Shown here: in pieces, positions 17,605 to 27,649 of the stretch
Layout of the letters: each line of letters begins with the position of its first letter
Position numbering within the stretch: position 1 is the first letter of the stretch
Origin: Candidatus Saccharimonadota bacterium
GTDB taxonomy: Bacteria; Patescibacteriota; Saccharimonadia; Saccharimonadales; UBA4665
Assembly (NCBI GenBank): GCA_003164595.1
Contig: PLTT01000017.1
Coordinates: 1 to 64,000, forward strand
Length of the DNA: 64,000 nucleotides
Reading direction: 5' to 3'
Position numbers and translations under genes: made by a program
Notes under the pieces: generated by a model
What the model saw: only the letters and a program-made list of their open reading frames with translations
Database searches by the model: none
Told to the model about the DNA's origin: nothing

Positions 17605-18240
17605 CTACTTAGTCTCCTTGAGCCACTCGGTAATAATCTCGATTGATGGCTTGGTTATGACTAGACTGTCGGCATTAAGTAGGTCAAAAACATTTAGATA
17701 CTTGGCTTGAACCAATTTAACTTTGTCCAAGTTGCTGGCAGAACGAATCAAGACGTCAGATTTGTTATCAACAACAACCAAAATATTTCGAGTTGCTTTG
17801 ATCTTATTTAGTAACTTAGCTAACTCGGCAGTTTTTCCGGTTGTAGTGATATCTTCAATAATAATTAACTTATTCTCGCTAACGGCTAGGCTTAGGGCCT
17901 GCTTTAAAGCTTTGCGCTTCTCGGAAGTAGTTATATATTTCTTGTAATTTTCGTTGCCAGTTGGCCCAAAAACAACACCACCACCACGCCAAATTGGAAC
18001 TCGGCTAGAACCGAAACGTGCCCGGCCGGTACCCTTTTGCTTCCAAGGCTTCTTACCGCCACCGCTGACTAATCCACGAGTCTTGGTTACGGCTAGGTTT
18101 TCGCGGCCGTTAGACATGTAGGCAACGTAGGCACTTTTTAATAAATCATGATTAGCGGCTACTTCGCTAAATACATCTTTGTCGAGCTTGACGGCGGTAG
18201 TTGATGCGGCACCTGATTTCGTAAAGTTAGGTGTAGACAT
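17605..18240 (-). CDS. rplD: 50S ribosomal protein uL4
   Basis: A 211-aa uL4 with the tunnel loop GGGKKPWKQKGTGRARFGSS and VPIWRGGGVVFGPTGNENYK, followed by KALKQALSLAVSENKLIIIE and the globular C-terminal part (DLLNADSLVITKPSIEIITE). In E. coli uL4 autoregulates the S10 operon; whether it does here is unknown, though a structured leader precedes rplC. It shares a base with rplC. Confidence 0.97.
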   Translation of the reverse strand: MSTPNFTKSGAASTTAVKLDKDVFSEVAANHDLLKSAYVAYMSNGRENLAVTKTRGLVSGGGKKPWKQKGTGRARFGSSRVPIWRGGGVVFGPTGNENYKKYITTSEKRKALKQALSLAVSENKLIIIEDITTTGKTAELAKLLNKIKATRNILVVVDNKSDVLIRSASNLDKVKLVQAKYLNVFDLLNADSLVITKPSIEIITEWLKETK

Positions 18241-18848
18241 TATTTTGTCCCCTTGATAATAATGATGCCTTTTCGGGGTCCTGGGACAGCTCCGCTGACT
18301 CCAATAATCTTGTTCTCTTGATCAATCAATGCAACTTTAAGATTCTCGACTGTTACTGTTTCGTGGCCCATTTGGCCAGACATTTTCTTTCCCTTAAAAA
18401 TCTTCTGTGGGTACATTGATCCGATTGATCCTGGTCGTCGGTATGATCGACCACCGTGGGTCTTACGACCGCGCTTGAAGTTATGGCGCTTGATTGTACC
18501 AGCAAAACCTTTACCCTTGGAAGTCCCTTGGACATTAACATTATCGCCAATCTCAAATACGTCTATGTCAAAGCTTGTGCCAACTGTCATGTCTTCTTCA
18601 AACTCATCAACGCGGAATTCTCGGACAACTTTAGGAGATGACTTGCTTTTAGCAAAATGTCCGCTTAAAGCTTTGCCATTCTTTCCAGCTCCGGTGCCGA
18701 CTTGGACAGCGTTATAACCATCTACTTCAATGTTCTTGATCTGGGTAACAATGTTGGGCTCTGCAGAAAGTAAGGTAACAGAAGTCAATACACCATCTTG
18801 GCTGATGATGCTGGTCATACCAACTTTACGAGTTATAAGTGATTTCAC
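18240..18848 (-). CDS. rplC: 50S ribosomal protein uL3
   Basis: The 202-aa uL3 starts MKSLITRKVGMTSIISQDGV and contains VQVGTGAGKNGKALSGHFAK, the GTSKGKGFAGTIKRHNFKRG finger, THGGRSYRRPGSIGSMYPQK, FKGKKMSGQMGHETVTVENL and the end VPGPRKGIIIIKGTK. It is the first gene of the long rplC-rpsI run. It is separated from rpsJ upstream by 240 nt that hold a promoter and a structured leader. Confidence 0.97.
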   Translation of the reverse strand: MKSLITRKVGMTSIISQDGVLTSVTLLSAEPNIVTQIKNIEVDGYNAVQVGTGAGKNGKALSGHFAKSKSSPKVVREFRVDEFEEDMTVGTSFDIDVFEIGDNVNVQGTSKGKGFAGTIKRHNFKRGRKTHGGRSYRRPGSIGSMYPQKIFKGKKMSGQMGHETVTVENLKVALIDQENKIIGVSGAVPGPRKGIIIIKGTK

Positions 18849-18889
18849 TGTAAAATATGTCCTTCTTAGTTACCTATAAACAATAAAAT

Positions 18890-18947
18890 ACTTGGTTAGC
18901 GGTGGTATCTGTCATTTTGTTTTCGCAGACCTGCCATCAAACCAAGT
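18890..18947 (-). promoter_or_regulatory. Candidate structured mRNA leader before rplC
   Basis: Between the promoter at 18969-18998 and rplC the minus strand holds ACTTGGTT and, about 40 nt later, its perfect complement AACCAAGT. Inside lie a shorter GCAG/CTGC hairpin and a TCTG/CAGA pairing. The closing stem is followed by a U-rich stretch (ATTTTATTGTTT). This could be a ribosomal-protein leader that binds an operon product, or an attenuator. The ligand and mechanism are not known. Confidence 0.4.
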
Positions 18948-18968
18948 TACTTTTTGATAACTTCATAT

Positions 18969-18998
18969 AGATTAGCACGATGAGCTTACTTCTGTCAA
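18969..18998 (-). promoter_or_regulatory. Promoter for the rplC operon
   Basis: On the minus strand TTGACA (18993-18998) and TAATCT (18969-18974) are separated by 18 bp. Transcription would start about 110 nt upstream of the rplC ATG. The long rplC-rpsI block therefore has a promoter separate from tuf-rpsJ. Confidence 0.6.
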
Positions 18999-19088
18999 CT
19001 TGTAGCTGATTGCACAACAACTAAACTAGACAGTTTATGACTGGTTTTAGACGATATATTTAGGTAAGTTCTTAGGAGTGACGAATGA

Positions 19089-19436
19089 TTACATCTTGAT
19101 TTCGACGTCGCAGCCAGCTGGCAGACTGAGATTCATCAGTGAATCAATAGTCTTAGGTGTTGGCTCGAAAACATCGATGATACGCTTGTGGACACGCATT
19201 TCAAACTGCTCACGACCCTTTTTGTAGACGTGAGGCGATTTTACCACTGTAAAAGAACTGCGTTCTGTGGGTAGAGGAATTGGGCCAGCTAGGTTTGCGC
19301 CATTACGAAGTGCGGTATCAATGATTTGCTTAGCGGCTTGATCAATAACCTTGTGGTCATAAGCCTTCAAACGAATCCGAATACGCTGTTTGGTATCAGG
19401 TGCTTTGGTTACTGCTGGTGTGGTTGTGTCTGGCAT
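19089..19436 (-). CDS. rpsJ: 30S ribosomal protein uS10
   Basis: From about residue 17 this 115-aa protein is uS10 ([60 protein letters not shown]). Besides its 30S role it is NusE in transcription antitermination. A short Thr/Pro N-terminal extension is present. It lies 26 nt downstream of tuf, away from rplC, so it is more likely co-transcribed with tuf than with the S10 cluster. Confidence 0.96.
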   Translation of the reverse strand: MPDTTTPAVTKAPDTKQRIRIRLKAYDHKVIDQAAKQIIDTALRNGANLAGPIPLPTERSSFTVVKSPHVYKKGREQFEMRVHKRIIDVFEPTPKTIDSLMNLSLPAGCDVEIKM

Positions 19437-19462
19437 TGTAATTTTTCGGTTTGGTAATCGAA

Positions 19463-20647
19463 CTATTTAACGATCTTGGTTACGACACCGGCACCAACGG
19501 TTCGGCCACCTTCGCGGATAGCGAAGCGTAGTCCTTGATCCATAGCGATAGGTGCAAGTAATTTAACTTTGAAAGTGATTGTGTCGCCTGGCATAACCAT
19601 TTCTTTGTCAGCAGGTAATTCAACTTCACCGGTTACGTCAGTGGTTCGGAAGTAAAACTGTGGCTTGTATCCCTTAAAGAATGGTGTGTGTCGTCCGCCT
19701 TCTTCTTTAGTTAGGATGTAAACTTCTGAGTCAAATTCGGTGTGAGGGGTAATTGTACCTGGCTTAGCTAGGACTTGTCCTCGTTCGATATCATCTCGCT
19801 CAATTCCTCGGAGTAGAATTCCAACGTTGTCGCCGGCTTGTCCTTGGTCTAGGTTCTTCTTGAACATTTCAACACCAGTTACGACACTTTTGGATGTGGG
19901 TCGGATGCCAACAATTTCAACTTCTTCGTTAATTTTTACAATTCCCTGTTCAATACGGCCGGTAGCAACTGTACCACGACCCTTGATGCTGAAGATGTCT
20001 TCGATAGGCATAAGGAATGGCTTGTCTAGGTCGCGCTTAGGTTGTGGGATGTATTCGTCCATAGCGTGAACGAGGTCCATAATCTTCTGTTCGTTTTCTG
20101 GATCGCCAGCAAGAGCCTTGGTTGCAGAACCGGTGATAATAGGACAATCTCGGTCAAAATCGTACTTAGCTAGTAAGTCACGGATTTCTTCCTCAACTAA
20201 TTCAACTAGCTCAGGGTCAGCAATGTCCATCTTGTTTAGGAATACTAGGATTGATGGTACGCCTACCTGCTTGGCCAGTAGAACGTGCTCACGAGTCTGA
20301 GGCATAGGGCCATCAGCAGCGGAGACAACCAAAATAGCACCGTCAATTTGAGCAGCACCGGTAATCATGTTCTTGATGTAGTCGGCGTGACCTGGCATGT
20401 CAACGTGAGCATAGTGACGCTTTTCAGATTCATATTCGTTGTGTGATGTTGCGATGGTGATTCCGCGGGCTTTTTCCTCAGGTGCGTTATCGATTTCATC
20501 GTACTTTACAGCTTTGTTAATACTACTTGGAAGTTTCTTAGAAAGAACTGTAGTAATTGCTGCTGTTAATGTAGTTTTACCGTGGTCGACGTGGCCCATT
20601 GTGCCGACGTTTACATGCGGTTTGCTTCGGTCAAATTGCTCTGCCAT
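19463..20647 (-). CDS. tuf: Elongation factor Tu
   Basis: The 394-aa GTPase has G1 GHVDHGKT near residue 18, G2 in [16 protein letters not shown]3 DMPGHADY, G4 NKMD and G5 GSATKAL, followed by domains 2 and 3 ([53 protein letters not shown]). It delivers aminoacyl-tRNA to the ribosome. Length is the family norm. A strong promoter lies just upstream and the start has an AGGAG Shine-Dalgarno. Confidence 0.99.
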   Translation of the reverse strand: MAEQFDRSKPHVNVGTMGHVDHGKTTLTAAITTVLSKKLPSSINKAVKYDEIDNAPEEKARGITIATSHNEYESEKRHYAHVDMPGHADYIKNMITGAAQIDGAILVVSAADGPMPQTREHVLLAKQVGVPSILVFLNKMDIADPELVELVEEEIRDLLAKYDFDRDCPIITGSATKALAGDPENEQKIMDLVHAMDEYIPQPKRDLDKPFLMPIEDIFSIKGRGTVATGRIEQGIVKINEEVEIVGIRPTSKSVVTGVEMFKKNLDQGQAGDNVGILLRGIERDDIERGQVLAKPGTITPHTEFDSEVYILTKEEGGRHTPFFKGYKPQFYFRTTDVTGEVELPADKEMVMPGDTITFKVKLLAPIAMDQGLRFAIREGGRTVGAGVVTKIVK

Positions 20648-20719
20648 TTAGCTAGACTCCTAATTAATTTAAACTTATTTTTAGCATGAGACTCAAATGC
20701 CCACACTAGTTACCGATGT

Positions 20720-20748
20720 AGTATAGACAATTTCATTATATTTGTAAA
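20720..20748 (-). promoter_or_regulatory. Promoter of tuf-rpsJ
   Basis: On the minus strand TTTACA (20743-20748) and TATACT (20720-20725) are separated by exactly 17 bp. The hexamers match the sigma-70 consensus at 5 of 6 positions each. It lies in the 129-nt gap between fusA and tuf, with a leader of about 65 nt. Confidence 0.65.
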
Positions 20749-20776
20749 GGGTTGTATTAGCGTAATTGTTTTAAAA

Positions 20777-22864
20777 TTACTTACTGTTTTTTGCAATGAT
20801 GGCTGTAGCCACATTACTAGGAACATCAGCGTAGTGATCAAGCTCCATGCTTGAGCTGGCTCGGCCTTGGGTCATTGAACGTAGGTTGGTGGTATAACCG
20901 AACATTTCACCAAGTGGTACAAAGCCGGTTATTTCCTTAATACCTGGGTTTAGATCTTCCATGCTTTCAATGCGGCCTCGCTTAGAGTTGAGGTCACCGA
21001 TGACATCACCCATGTAAGATTCTGGGCAAATAACGACTACTTTCATGACTGGTTCAAGTATCACTGGGTTGGCTTTCTTAACACCGGCTTGAAGAGCCAT
21101 GGATCCAGCAATATTAAAGGCCATTTCAGAGGAGTCGACATCGTGGTAACTACCATCGTATAGTTCAGCTTTAACGTCTACAACCGGATAGCCGGCTAGA
21201 ACTCCATTGCCCAGGGCTTCTTCAATACCTTTGCGGGCGGCTGGGATGTATTCACTAGGGATGACACCGCCTTTTATGGAATTGATAAATTCAAAACCGG
21301 CCCCAGGCACGTTTTGGCTTAGTCTAATCCAGACGTCACCATACTGACCACGTCCACCACTTTGGCGAATAAATTTACCTTGGGCTTCGACGCCATCTTT
21401 ACGGATAGTTTCGCGGTAAGCAACCTGTGGTTGGCCAATATTGGCGTCAACACTAAATTCTCGGCTCATACGGTCAACAATAATTTCAAGGTGTAACTCA
21501 CCCATTCCACTAATAATCGTTTGGCCGGTTTCTTCATCAACACGAATTCTAAATGTTGGGTCTTCTTCAGCTAAGCGCTGCAAAGCAATTCCCATTTTTT
21601 CCTGATCAGCCTTGGTTTTTGGTTCAATAGCGATCGACACGGGAGGTTCTGGGAAAGTAATGCTCTCTAGGACTATTGGATGAGCCAAGTCAGATAGAGT
21701 GTTACCGGTTGTAGTACCCTTAAGGCCTACAATGGCGGCAATATCTCCAGCCATAACGCTCTCAATATCTTCTCGTTTATCGGCTTGCATACGAACAATT
21801 CGCCCAACCCGCTCACGTTCACCAGTTGAGCTGTTCAAAATATATGATCCTGATTCCAACTTTCCAGAATAGACTCGGAAGTATGCCAGCTTACCGACAA
21901 ATGGGTCAGTGGCAATTTTGAAGGCTAAGGCAGAGAATGGTTCAGTTTCGTTGGGATGACGTTCAACTTCATCGCCGGTTTTGGGGTGAGTACCCCAGGT
22001 GCTACCTCGGTCGAGAGGGCTAGGTAAGAAATCAATCACGGCGTCTAGAACTTTTTCAACAATTACACCTCGGCCATCACCGCCAGTTACAGCATAAAAT
22101 TTTCCGGTTAATACGGCACTGCGAACAGATTGCTTAATGTCGGCTTCGGTCAAACCTTCTTCGCCAACTTCAAAGTACTTCTCCAACATGGCTTCGTCTT
22201 CAGCAACGGCGTTCTCGATAAGTAAACTGCGGTACTTCTTAACTTCGTCCATCATATCAGCCGGGATTTCACCTTCGACCAGTTCGTGGTCGGTAAAATC
22301 TTTGTAGGTATAGGCTTTCATGCTGATAAGGTCTACTAGGCCGTTGATACTCTGTTCAAAGCCAATTGGTAAGTGAATCGGAAAAGCTCTTTTGGACAGT
22401 CGGTGATGGATCGATTCAAGTGATTTGTAGAAATCACCACCAGTTTGATTAATCTTATTTATGAAACAAATTCGTGGAACATTATATTTGTCAGCTTGTC
22501 GCCAAACAGTCTCGGACTGACTCTCAACACCCATCTTACCGTCGAAGACAACTACAGCGCCATCAAGCACTCGAAGACTTCGCTCTACTTCAACAGTAAA
22601 GTCGATGTGTCCGGGAGTATCAATGATGTTGATCTGGTTATCTTTCCAGTAACAAGTAACAGCAGCACTTACAATTGTAATACCACGCTCACGTTCCTGG
22701 GCCATCCAGTCAGTAGTCGTTCCGCCTTCGTGAACGGCACCAATTTTGTGCTTTAGTCCGGTGCGGTAGAGTATACCCTCGGTGGTTGTAGTTTTACCAG
22801 CGTCAATATGTGCAATGATGCCGATGTTACGCAGCTTGTCTAGAGGATAGTGTTTGGTGGCCAT
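20777..22864 (-). CDS. fusA: Elongation factor G
   Basis: The 695-aa translocase GTPase has G1 [13 protein letters not shown]2 [13 protein letters not shown]3 DTPGHIDF and G4 NKIN. Note Ile at the last G4 position, where Asp/Met is usual (NKMD). Domain IV contains [19 protein letters not shown] and domain [21 protein letters not shown]. It moves tRNA and mRNA after peptide transfer. It follows rpsG by 35 nt in the str operon. Confidence 0.98.
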   Translation of the reverse strand: MATKHYPLDKLRNIGIIAHIDAGKTTTTEGILYRTGLKHKIGAVHEGGTTTDWMAQERERGITIVSAAVTCYWKDNQINIIDTPGHIDFTVEVERSLRVLDGAVVVFDGKMGVESQSETVWRQADKYNVPRICFINKINQTGGDFYKSLESIHHRLSKRAFPIHLPIGFEQSINGLVDLISMKAYTYKDFTDHELVEGEIPADMMDEVKKYRSLLIENAVAEDEAMLEKYFEVGEEGLTEADIKQSVRSAVLTGKFYAVTGGDGRGVIVEKVLDAVIDFLPSPLDRGSTWGTHPKTGDEVERHPNETEPFSALAFKIATDPFVGKLAYFRVYSGKLESGSYILNSSTGERERVGRIVRMQADKREDIESVMAGDIAAIVGLKGTTTGNTLSDLAHPIVLESITFPEPPVSIAIEPKTKADQEKMGIALQRLAEEDPTFRIRVDEETGQTIISGMGELHLEIIVDRMSREFSVDANIGQPQVAYRETIRKDGVEAQGKFIRQSGGRGQYGDVWIRLSQNVPGAGFEFINSIKGGVIPSEYIPAARKGIEEALGNGVLAGYPVVDVKAELYDGSYHDVDSSEMAFNIAGSMALQAGVKKANPVILEPVMKVVVICPESYMGDVIGDLNSKRGRIESMEDLNPGIKEITGFVPLGEMFGYTTNLRSMTQGRASSSMELDHYADVPSNVATAIIAKNSK

Positions 22865-22899
22865 TTATTTCCCTGAAAATTAATTAATATTATATTTTG

Positions 22900-23379
22900 T
22901 TAAAATCGTGCAAAGTGAGCAAATGCCCTGTTTGCTTCAGCCATCTTGTGAGTATCTTCACGTTTCTTGATGGCAATTCCCTGGTTGTTGTAGGCATCAA
23001 CTAGTTCGGCTGCAACACGATCTGCCATGTCCATACCGGAGCGTGAACGGGCGGCTGCAACGAACCACATAGCGGTCAAATGGCTTTGTCTTTGGCCCTT
23101 AACTTCAAAAGGTATCTGGTAGTTTGCGCCACCAACTCGCCTTGAGCGGGTTTCCATGTGCGGCTGGATGTTGTTCATGGCTTGTTCAAATACTTCAAGA
23201 GGGTTCTGGACTTTAAGCTTGTCAGCGGCTTTTTGCATGCCAGTGTAGACAATCTTCTCGGCTAACTGTTTTTTGCCATCTAGCATGACACGGTTTATCA
23301 GCTTCTGTACTTGGACTGAATTGTATATACGGTCTGGGTTAATATCACGGACTAGTGATTTGGTCTTTTTTCTAGGCAT
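22900..23379 (-). CDS. rpsG: 30S ribosomal protein uS7
   Basis: A 159-aa uS7 with [40 protein letters not shown], the NNIQPHMETRSRRVGGANYQ beta-hairpin and REDTHKMAEANRAFAHFARF at the end. It nucleates the 30S head. It overlaps rpsL by one base in the usual str order. Confidence 0.98.
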   Translation of the reverse strand: MPRKKTKSLVRDINPDRIYNSVQVQKLINRVMLDGKKQLAEKIVYTGMQKAADKLKVQNPLEVFEQAMNNIQPHMETRSRRVGGANYQIPFEVKGQRQSHLTAMWFVAAARSRSGMDMADRVAAELVDAYNNQGIAIKKREDTHKMAEANRAFAHFARF

Positions 23380-23792
23380 TATTTAGTCACTTTCTTAGCG
23401 CCATATTTACTACGGCCTTGTTTTCGGTCAGTTACACCCTGTAAGTCGAGTGCCCCGCGAACGATGTGGTATCGAACACCTGGAAGGTCTTTGACTCGTC
23501 CGCCACGTACTAAGACAACAGCATGTTCTTGGAGGTTATGGCCTTCGCCACCAATGTATGCCCAAACTTCTTGGCCATTGGTTAAGCGGACTCGGGCAAC
23601 TTTACGTAGGGCAGAGTTAGGCTTCTTTGGAGTCTTGGTGGTAACTTTAACACAAACCCCTCTTTTGAATGGTGAGTGTTTTTCATAGTTACGGTTTTGC
23701 AAGTTATTGGTAACACGAAGCAAGGCTGGAGATTTTGTCTTTCCAGATTTGGAAGTTCGTGGCTTGCGGATTAGTTGATTAATTGTTGGCAT
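23379..23792 (-). CDS. rpsL: 30S ribosomal protein uS12
   Basis: A 137-aa uS12 with [20 protein letters not shown], the decoding-centre loops [20 protein letters not shown] and [20 protein letters not shown], and [19 protein letters not shown]. The Lys of [11 protein letters not shown] at the streptomycin site is present. It lies 21 nt after rpoC. Confidence 0.98.
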   Translation of the reverse strand: MPTINQLIRKPRTSKSGKTKSPALLRVTNNLQNRNYEKHSPFKRGVCVKVTTKTPKKPNSALRKVARVRLTNGQEVWAYIGGEGHNLQEHAVVLVRGGRVKDLPGVRYHIVRGALDLQGVTDRKQGRSKYGAKKVTK

Positions 23793-23813
23793 ATCTCGGT
23801 TATCCTAACATCT

Positions 23814-26800
23814 TTAGTTTTGTTCGTCAATTGGTTCGAGTTCATCAGAATCATAGTCGTCGTTTGAACGATTAGCGTTATAGCCTGTTCCAACAGGGAT
23901 CTTGCGACCAAGGATAACGTTTTCCTTTAGTCCAAACAATTTGTCGACTTTTCCACTGGTAGCTGCGGCGATAAGAACGCGAGTAGTGTCCTGGAAACTG
24001 GCAGCTGATAGGAATGAATCGGTACTTAGTGAAGACTTGGTAATGCCAAGTAGTAATTGTGTAAAGTGAATTTGCTGTTGACCTTTTTCTAGCAGTTGCT
24101 CGTTGGCTTCGACGGCAGCGAGTTTACTAGCAACGTCACCGGTAACAAATTGGCTGTCACCGACGTCTTCAATCTGAACTCGGCTGAACATCTGACGAAC
24201 GATGATTTCAAGGTGCTTGTCGGCAATATTTTGTCCCTGGTTTGCGAAGATCTTTAGAATTTCATTCATGATGTAGCGCTGAGTCGCTTCTACGCCCTGG
24301 AAGTTCATTAGGTCATGCAGGTTGATTGAACCAGTTGTTAGTCTTTGGCCAGCAATTACGGTTTGACCATCTTCAATTACTAAAGTCTTGTAGCCAGGTA
24401 TTTGGTAGCGAACTACGCTTTGGTCGTCAGGAGTAATGATGATCGATTTCTTGGTCAACTCAACTTTACCGCTAAATGGTGCGATCAGCGGGCTGGCTTC
24501 CTCGTCTTGGGCGGCCAGGATATCTCCTAGGCTGACTGTGGCATTGTTAGCAATTGATGGTGTTCGGCCACGAAGTGGGAACTCAATAGGCTTTTTCTTC
24601 TTAGCGGTGATTTGAACGATGTATTGGTCACCCTCTTCTGAGGTGTTGGCAATGCCATCGATACCGGCCAGGAAGGCTTGACCTTTAGGCGTTCGCACTT
24701 CGAACAACTCTTCAACACGACTAAGTCCTTCGGCGGTGTCATCGGCAACGGCGGCACCGGACCTATGCTTTGAGTCAAGACTAAGCTGCGTGCCTGGTTC
24801 GCCAATACTTTGGGCGGCAATTACGCCGATTGGGTGGTGGGAGAATACCAGATCACCGGTTGCTGGGTCTAGGCCATAGGATTTCTGTGGTACGCCGCGG
24901 ACAGAATTTGCACTTAGGACGCTCATTATCTTTACGCCATCAAGTTTGGCATCGGCTTCAATTAGCTTAGCGGTAGCCATTGTGATGAGCTCACCCTTCT
25001 TGACATATTTGCCAATGTTTTCAGCGGCAAATCTTCCGGCTAATCGTGACGAATAGTCTACGCCGATTTCGGCGGCATCTTGTCGTAGCATGGAGAAGCC
25101 ATGGTCATCAGAATCATCTTCACTAATAGTAAAGACGTCTTGAGCAACATCAACTAGTCGCCTAGTCAAGTAACCAGCATCAGCAGTCTTTAGAGCGATG
25201 TCAATGACGGCTTTTCGAGCTCCACGGGTAGCCGTAAAGTACTCAAGCTGAGTTAGGCCGGATGTATAGCTTGATTTAACAGGCAGCTCAATTGGCTTAC
25301 CGGAAGTATCTTGGAATACACCAAGCATTCCAACACACATTTTCATCTGGGAAATATTTCCACGAGCACCAGAGGTCATGGCAATGGCCGTTGAGGTGTC
25401 CTGGTTGGCTAACTGGTTGGTTAGCATCTGCTGAACATTGGTCTCAACCTTCTGCCAGTTTTCAACAATTAATCTGTAGCGTTCGTCTTCTGTAATGAAG
25501 CCTTGCTCAAACTGCTCGCTAATTGCTGCAGCTCGAGTTTCTCCACCGGAAATTACATCTTCCATGCCATGTACTTCTTCGAAGTCACCCATACCCATTG
25601 AAAGGCCTGAGGTAGTGGCGTAATAGAAGCCAAGATCCTTTAGATCATCGGCAATCTCTGCGGCCTTTAGTTGTCCATATTTCTGATAAACCTGGGCCAT
25701 TACGTCTAGTAGGCGTTTTTTGGTCATTGGTTCATCGGAGAATGGGAAATCGTCTGGAAAAAGTTCGTTGAACAGTAGTCGGCCAAGCGTAGTTACTCGA
25801 GTCTCACCACGGTAGACCAAGCGAACCTTGCTTTGAAGTTCGATATTGTGAGCGTCTAGGGCCATGATTCCCTCAGCTAGGCTGGAAAGAGATTTGACTC
25901 CCTTGTGAGTAGCCTCAGGACGCTCGTAAGTTAGGTAGTAACAGCCAAGAACGATATCTTGCTCAATGTGCAGGATTGGCGAACCGTCAGCTGGTTTTAG
26001 CAAGTTACGGTTGGCGGCCATGATGTTCCTGGCTTCATCCTGTGCAGCATCACTAAGTGGTAAATGCACAGCCATCTGGTCACCATCAAAGTCGGCGTTG
26101 AAGCCCTTACAAACTAGCGGGTGAAGCTGGATAGCTCGGCCTTCAATCAAAACTGGTTGGAAAGCTTGGATACTTAGTCGGTGCAGACTTGGGGCACGGT
26201 TCAAAAGAACGTACTTGCCTTTGATAACTACATCAAGAGCATCCCAAACCTCTAGGGCGTTAGTTTCAATCATACGAGTTGCAGAACGAATATTGTGAGC
26301 CTGTTCGCGGGCAATCAGTTCGCCAATTACGAATGGCTTGAATAGTTCAAGAGCCATCATTTTTGGCAGTCCACACTCGTTAATCTTAAGTTCAGGGCCG
26401 GAAACGATAACCGAACGACCGGAGTAGTCTACTCGCTTACCTAGTAGGTTCTGACGGAAGCGACCTTGCTTACCTTTAAGCATATCGCTTAGGCTCTTTA
26501 GTCGTCGTCGTTGACCGGTTGCAGCAACAGCACGTCCACCACGGGCATTGTTGTTATCAATCAAAGCATCAACTGCTTCCTGGAGCATTCGCTGTTCGTT
26601 ACGGCGGATTACTTCAGGTGCATTTAGCTCAATAAGTTTCTTCAAACGATTGTTTCGGTTAATAACCCGGCGATATAGATCGTTTAAGTCAGATGTGGCA
26701 AAACGGCCACCAGTAAGTTGAACCATAGGCCTAAGGTCTGGAGGGATAACCGGAAGAACGCTAACACACATTGAGCTAGGCTCAATACCGGCACGCAACA

Positions 26801-27647
26801 TTCCTTCTAGGAGTCGCAGTCGCTTCATTATCTTCTTCTTGCGTTGACCCTTGGTAGCCTCAGCTTCAGCATTTAACTCATCAATAAGCTTAGACAAATC
26901 AATTTCATCAAGTAGTTCTTTGATTGCAGAACCACCCATACCAACCTGAACGATCGATCGTAGATCGTCTGGAAGGTTTCGGTAATCGCTCTCGTTGATC
27001 AGGTTGCGCTTCTCAAGTCCGACTATCTGGCTGTGAGTAATCTCATAGCTTTCAGTGAGTTCTTCAAGTTCTTTGGTTTGAGCTTCAGCCAGGGCTTTAA
27101 CGTTGGCGTCTTCGGCTTGTGCTTCGGTTTCGTAACGCAACTTAATAGCTAATTTAGCAGCTTCAAACTCGGCTTCTTTGTCGGCTAATATTTGATCACG
27201 CTTTTCTGTGTCAACGTTTTTGATGACATAGCTGGCAAAGTAGGCGATTCTTTCTAGGTTCTTAACAGTCATACCGAGTAATAGGCCTACAGCAGATGGA
27301 GTCCCTCGAAGGAACCAAATGTGAGCTACCGGTACGGCGAGCTGAATGTGTCCCATTCGCTCTCGCCTTACAATACTACGAGTAACTAACTCGCCTTTTT
27401 TATCGACAGCCGCTTCACGACTACGTACGCCTTTGTACTTAGAATCGTGAGGGTTGATGTCTTTAACCGGCCCAAATATCCGTTCGCAGAACAAACCGTC
27501 TCGTTCTGGCTTTTGAGTTCGGTAGTTAATGGTCTCAGGTTTAGTAACCTCTCCGTAGCTCCAGTCGAGTATGTCAGAAGGGCTGGCGACAGCTAATCTT
27601 ACAGCATCGAAATCAGCAATGTCAGTCCCGTGTGAGTAATTACGCAT
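23814..27647 (-). CDS. rpoC: RNA polymerase beta-prime subunit lacking both zinc sites
   Basis: The 1277-aa catalytic subunit has the active-site NADFDGD motif at residues 517-523, the clamp/rudder region [20 protein letters not shown], the bridge-helix and trigger-loop parts ([39 protein letters not shown]) and the C-terminal [14 protein letters not shown]. The N-terminal zinc domain is recognisable ([20 protein letters not shown], then [19 protein letters not shown]), but its CxC...CxxC ligands are replaced. The second site is also Cys-free, reading [14 protein letters not shown] before the AAQSIGEPG segment. A charged, coiled-coil-like region lies at about 150-210. It follows rpoB by 2 nt. 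Confidence 0.98.
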   Translation of the reverse strand: MRNYSHGTDIADFDAVRLAVASPSDILDWSYGEVTKPETINYRTQKPERDGLFCERIFGPVKDINPHDSKYKGVRSREAAVDKKGELVTRSIVRRERMGHIQLAVPVAHIWFLRGTPSAVGLLLGMTVKNLERIAYFASYVIKNVDTEKRDQILADKEAEFEAAKLAIKLRYETEAQAEDANVKALAEAQTKELEELTESYEITHSQIVGLEKRNLINESDYRNLPDDLRSIVQVGMGGSAIKELLDEIDLSKLIDELNAEAEATKGQRKKKIMKRLRLLEGMLRAGIEPSSMCVSVLPVIPPDLRPMVQLTGGRFATSDLNDLYRRVINRNNRLKKLIELNAPEVIRRNEQRMLQEAVDALIDNNNARGGRAVAATGQRRRLKSLSDMLKGKQGRFRQNLLGKRVDYSGRSVIVSGPELKINECGLPKMMALELFKPFVIGELIAREQAHNIRSATRMIETNALEVWDALDVVIKGKYVLLNRAPSLHRLSIQAFQPVLIEGRAIQLHPLVCKGFNADFDGDQMAVHLPLSDAAQDEARNIMAANRNLLKPADGSPILHIEQDIVLGCYYLTYERPEATHKGVKSLSSLAEGIMALDAHNIELQSKVRLVYRGETRVTTLGRLLFNELFPDDFPFSDEPMTKKRLLDVMAQVYQKYGQLKAAEIADDLKDLGFYYATTSGLSMGMGDFEEVHGMEDVISGGETRAAAISEQFEQGFITEDERYRLIVENWQKVETNVQQMLTNQLANQDTSTAIAMTSGARGNISQMKMCVGMLGVFQDTSGKPIELPVKSSYTSGLTQLEYFTATRGARKAVIDIALKTADAGYLTRRLVDVAQDVFTISEDDSDDHGFSMLRQDAAEIGVDYSSRLAGRFAAENIGKYVKKGELITMATAKLIEADAKLDGVKIMSVLSANSVRGVPQKSYGLDPATGDLVFSHHPIGVIAAQSIGEPGTQLSLDSKHRSGAAVADDTAEGLSRVEELFEVRTPKGQAFLAGIDGIANTSEEGDQYIVQITAKKKKPIEFPLRGRTPSIANNATVSLGDILAAQDEEASPLIAPFSGKVELTKKSIIITPDDQSVVRYQIPGYKTLVIEDGQTVIAGQRLTTGSINLHDLMNFQGVEATQRYIMNEILKIFANQGQNIADKHLEIIVRQMFSRVQIEDVGDSQFVTGDVASKLAAVEANEQLLEKGQQQIHFTQLLLGITKSSLSTDSFLSAASFQDTTRVLIAAATSGKVDKLFGLKENVILGRKIPVGTGYNANRSNDDYDSDELEPIDEQN

Positions 27648-27649
27648 GC

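Noticed and set aside
20777-22864. Defective EF-G because of Ile in the NKxD motif
   Set aside because: The sequence reads [10 protein letters not shown] where NKMDRTGADF is usual. The change is notable, but all other EF-G motifs are intact and this is the only fusA in the window, so I do not infer loss of function.
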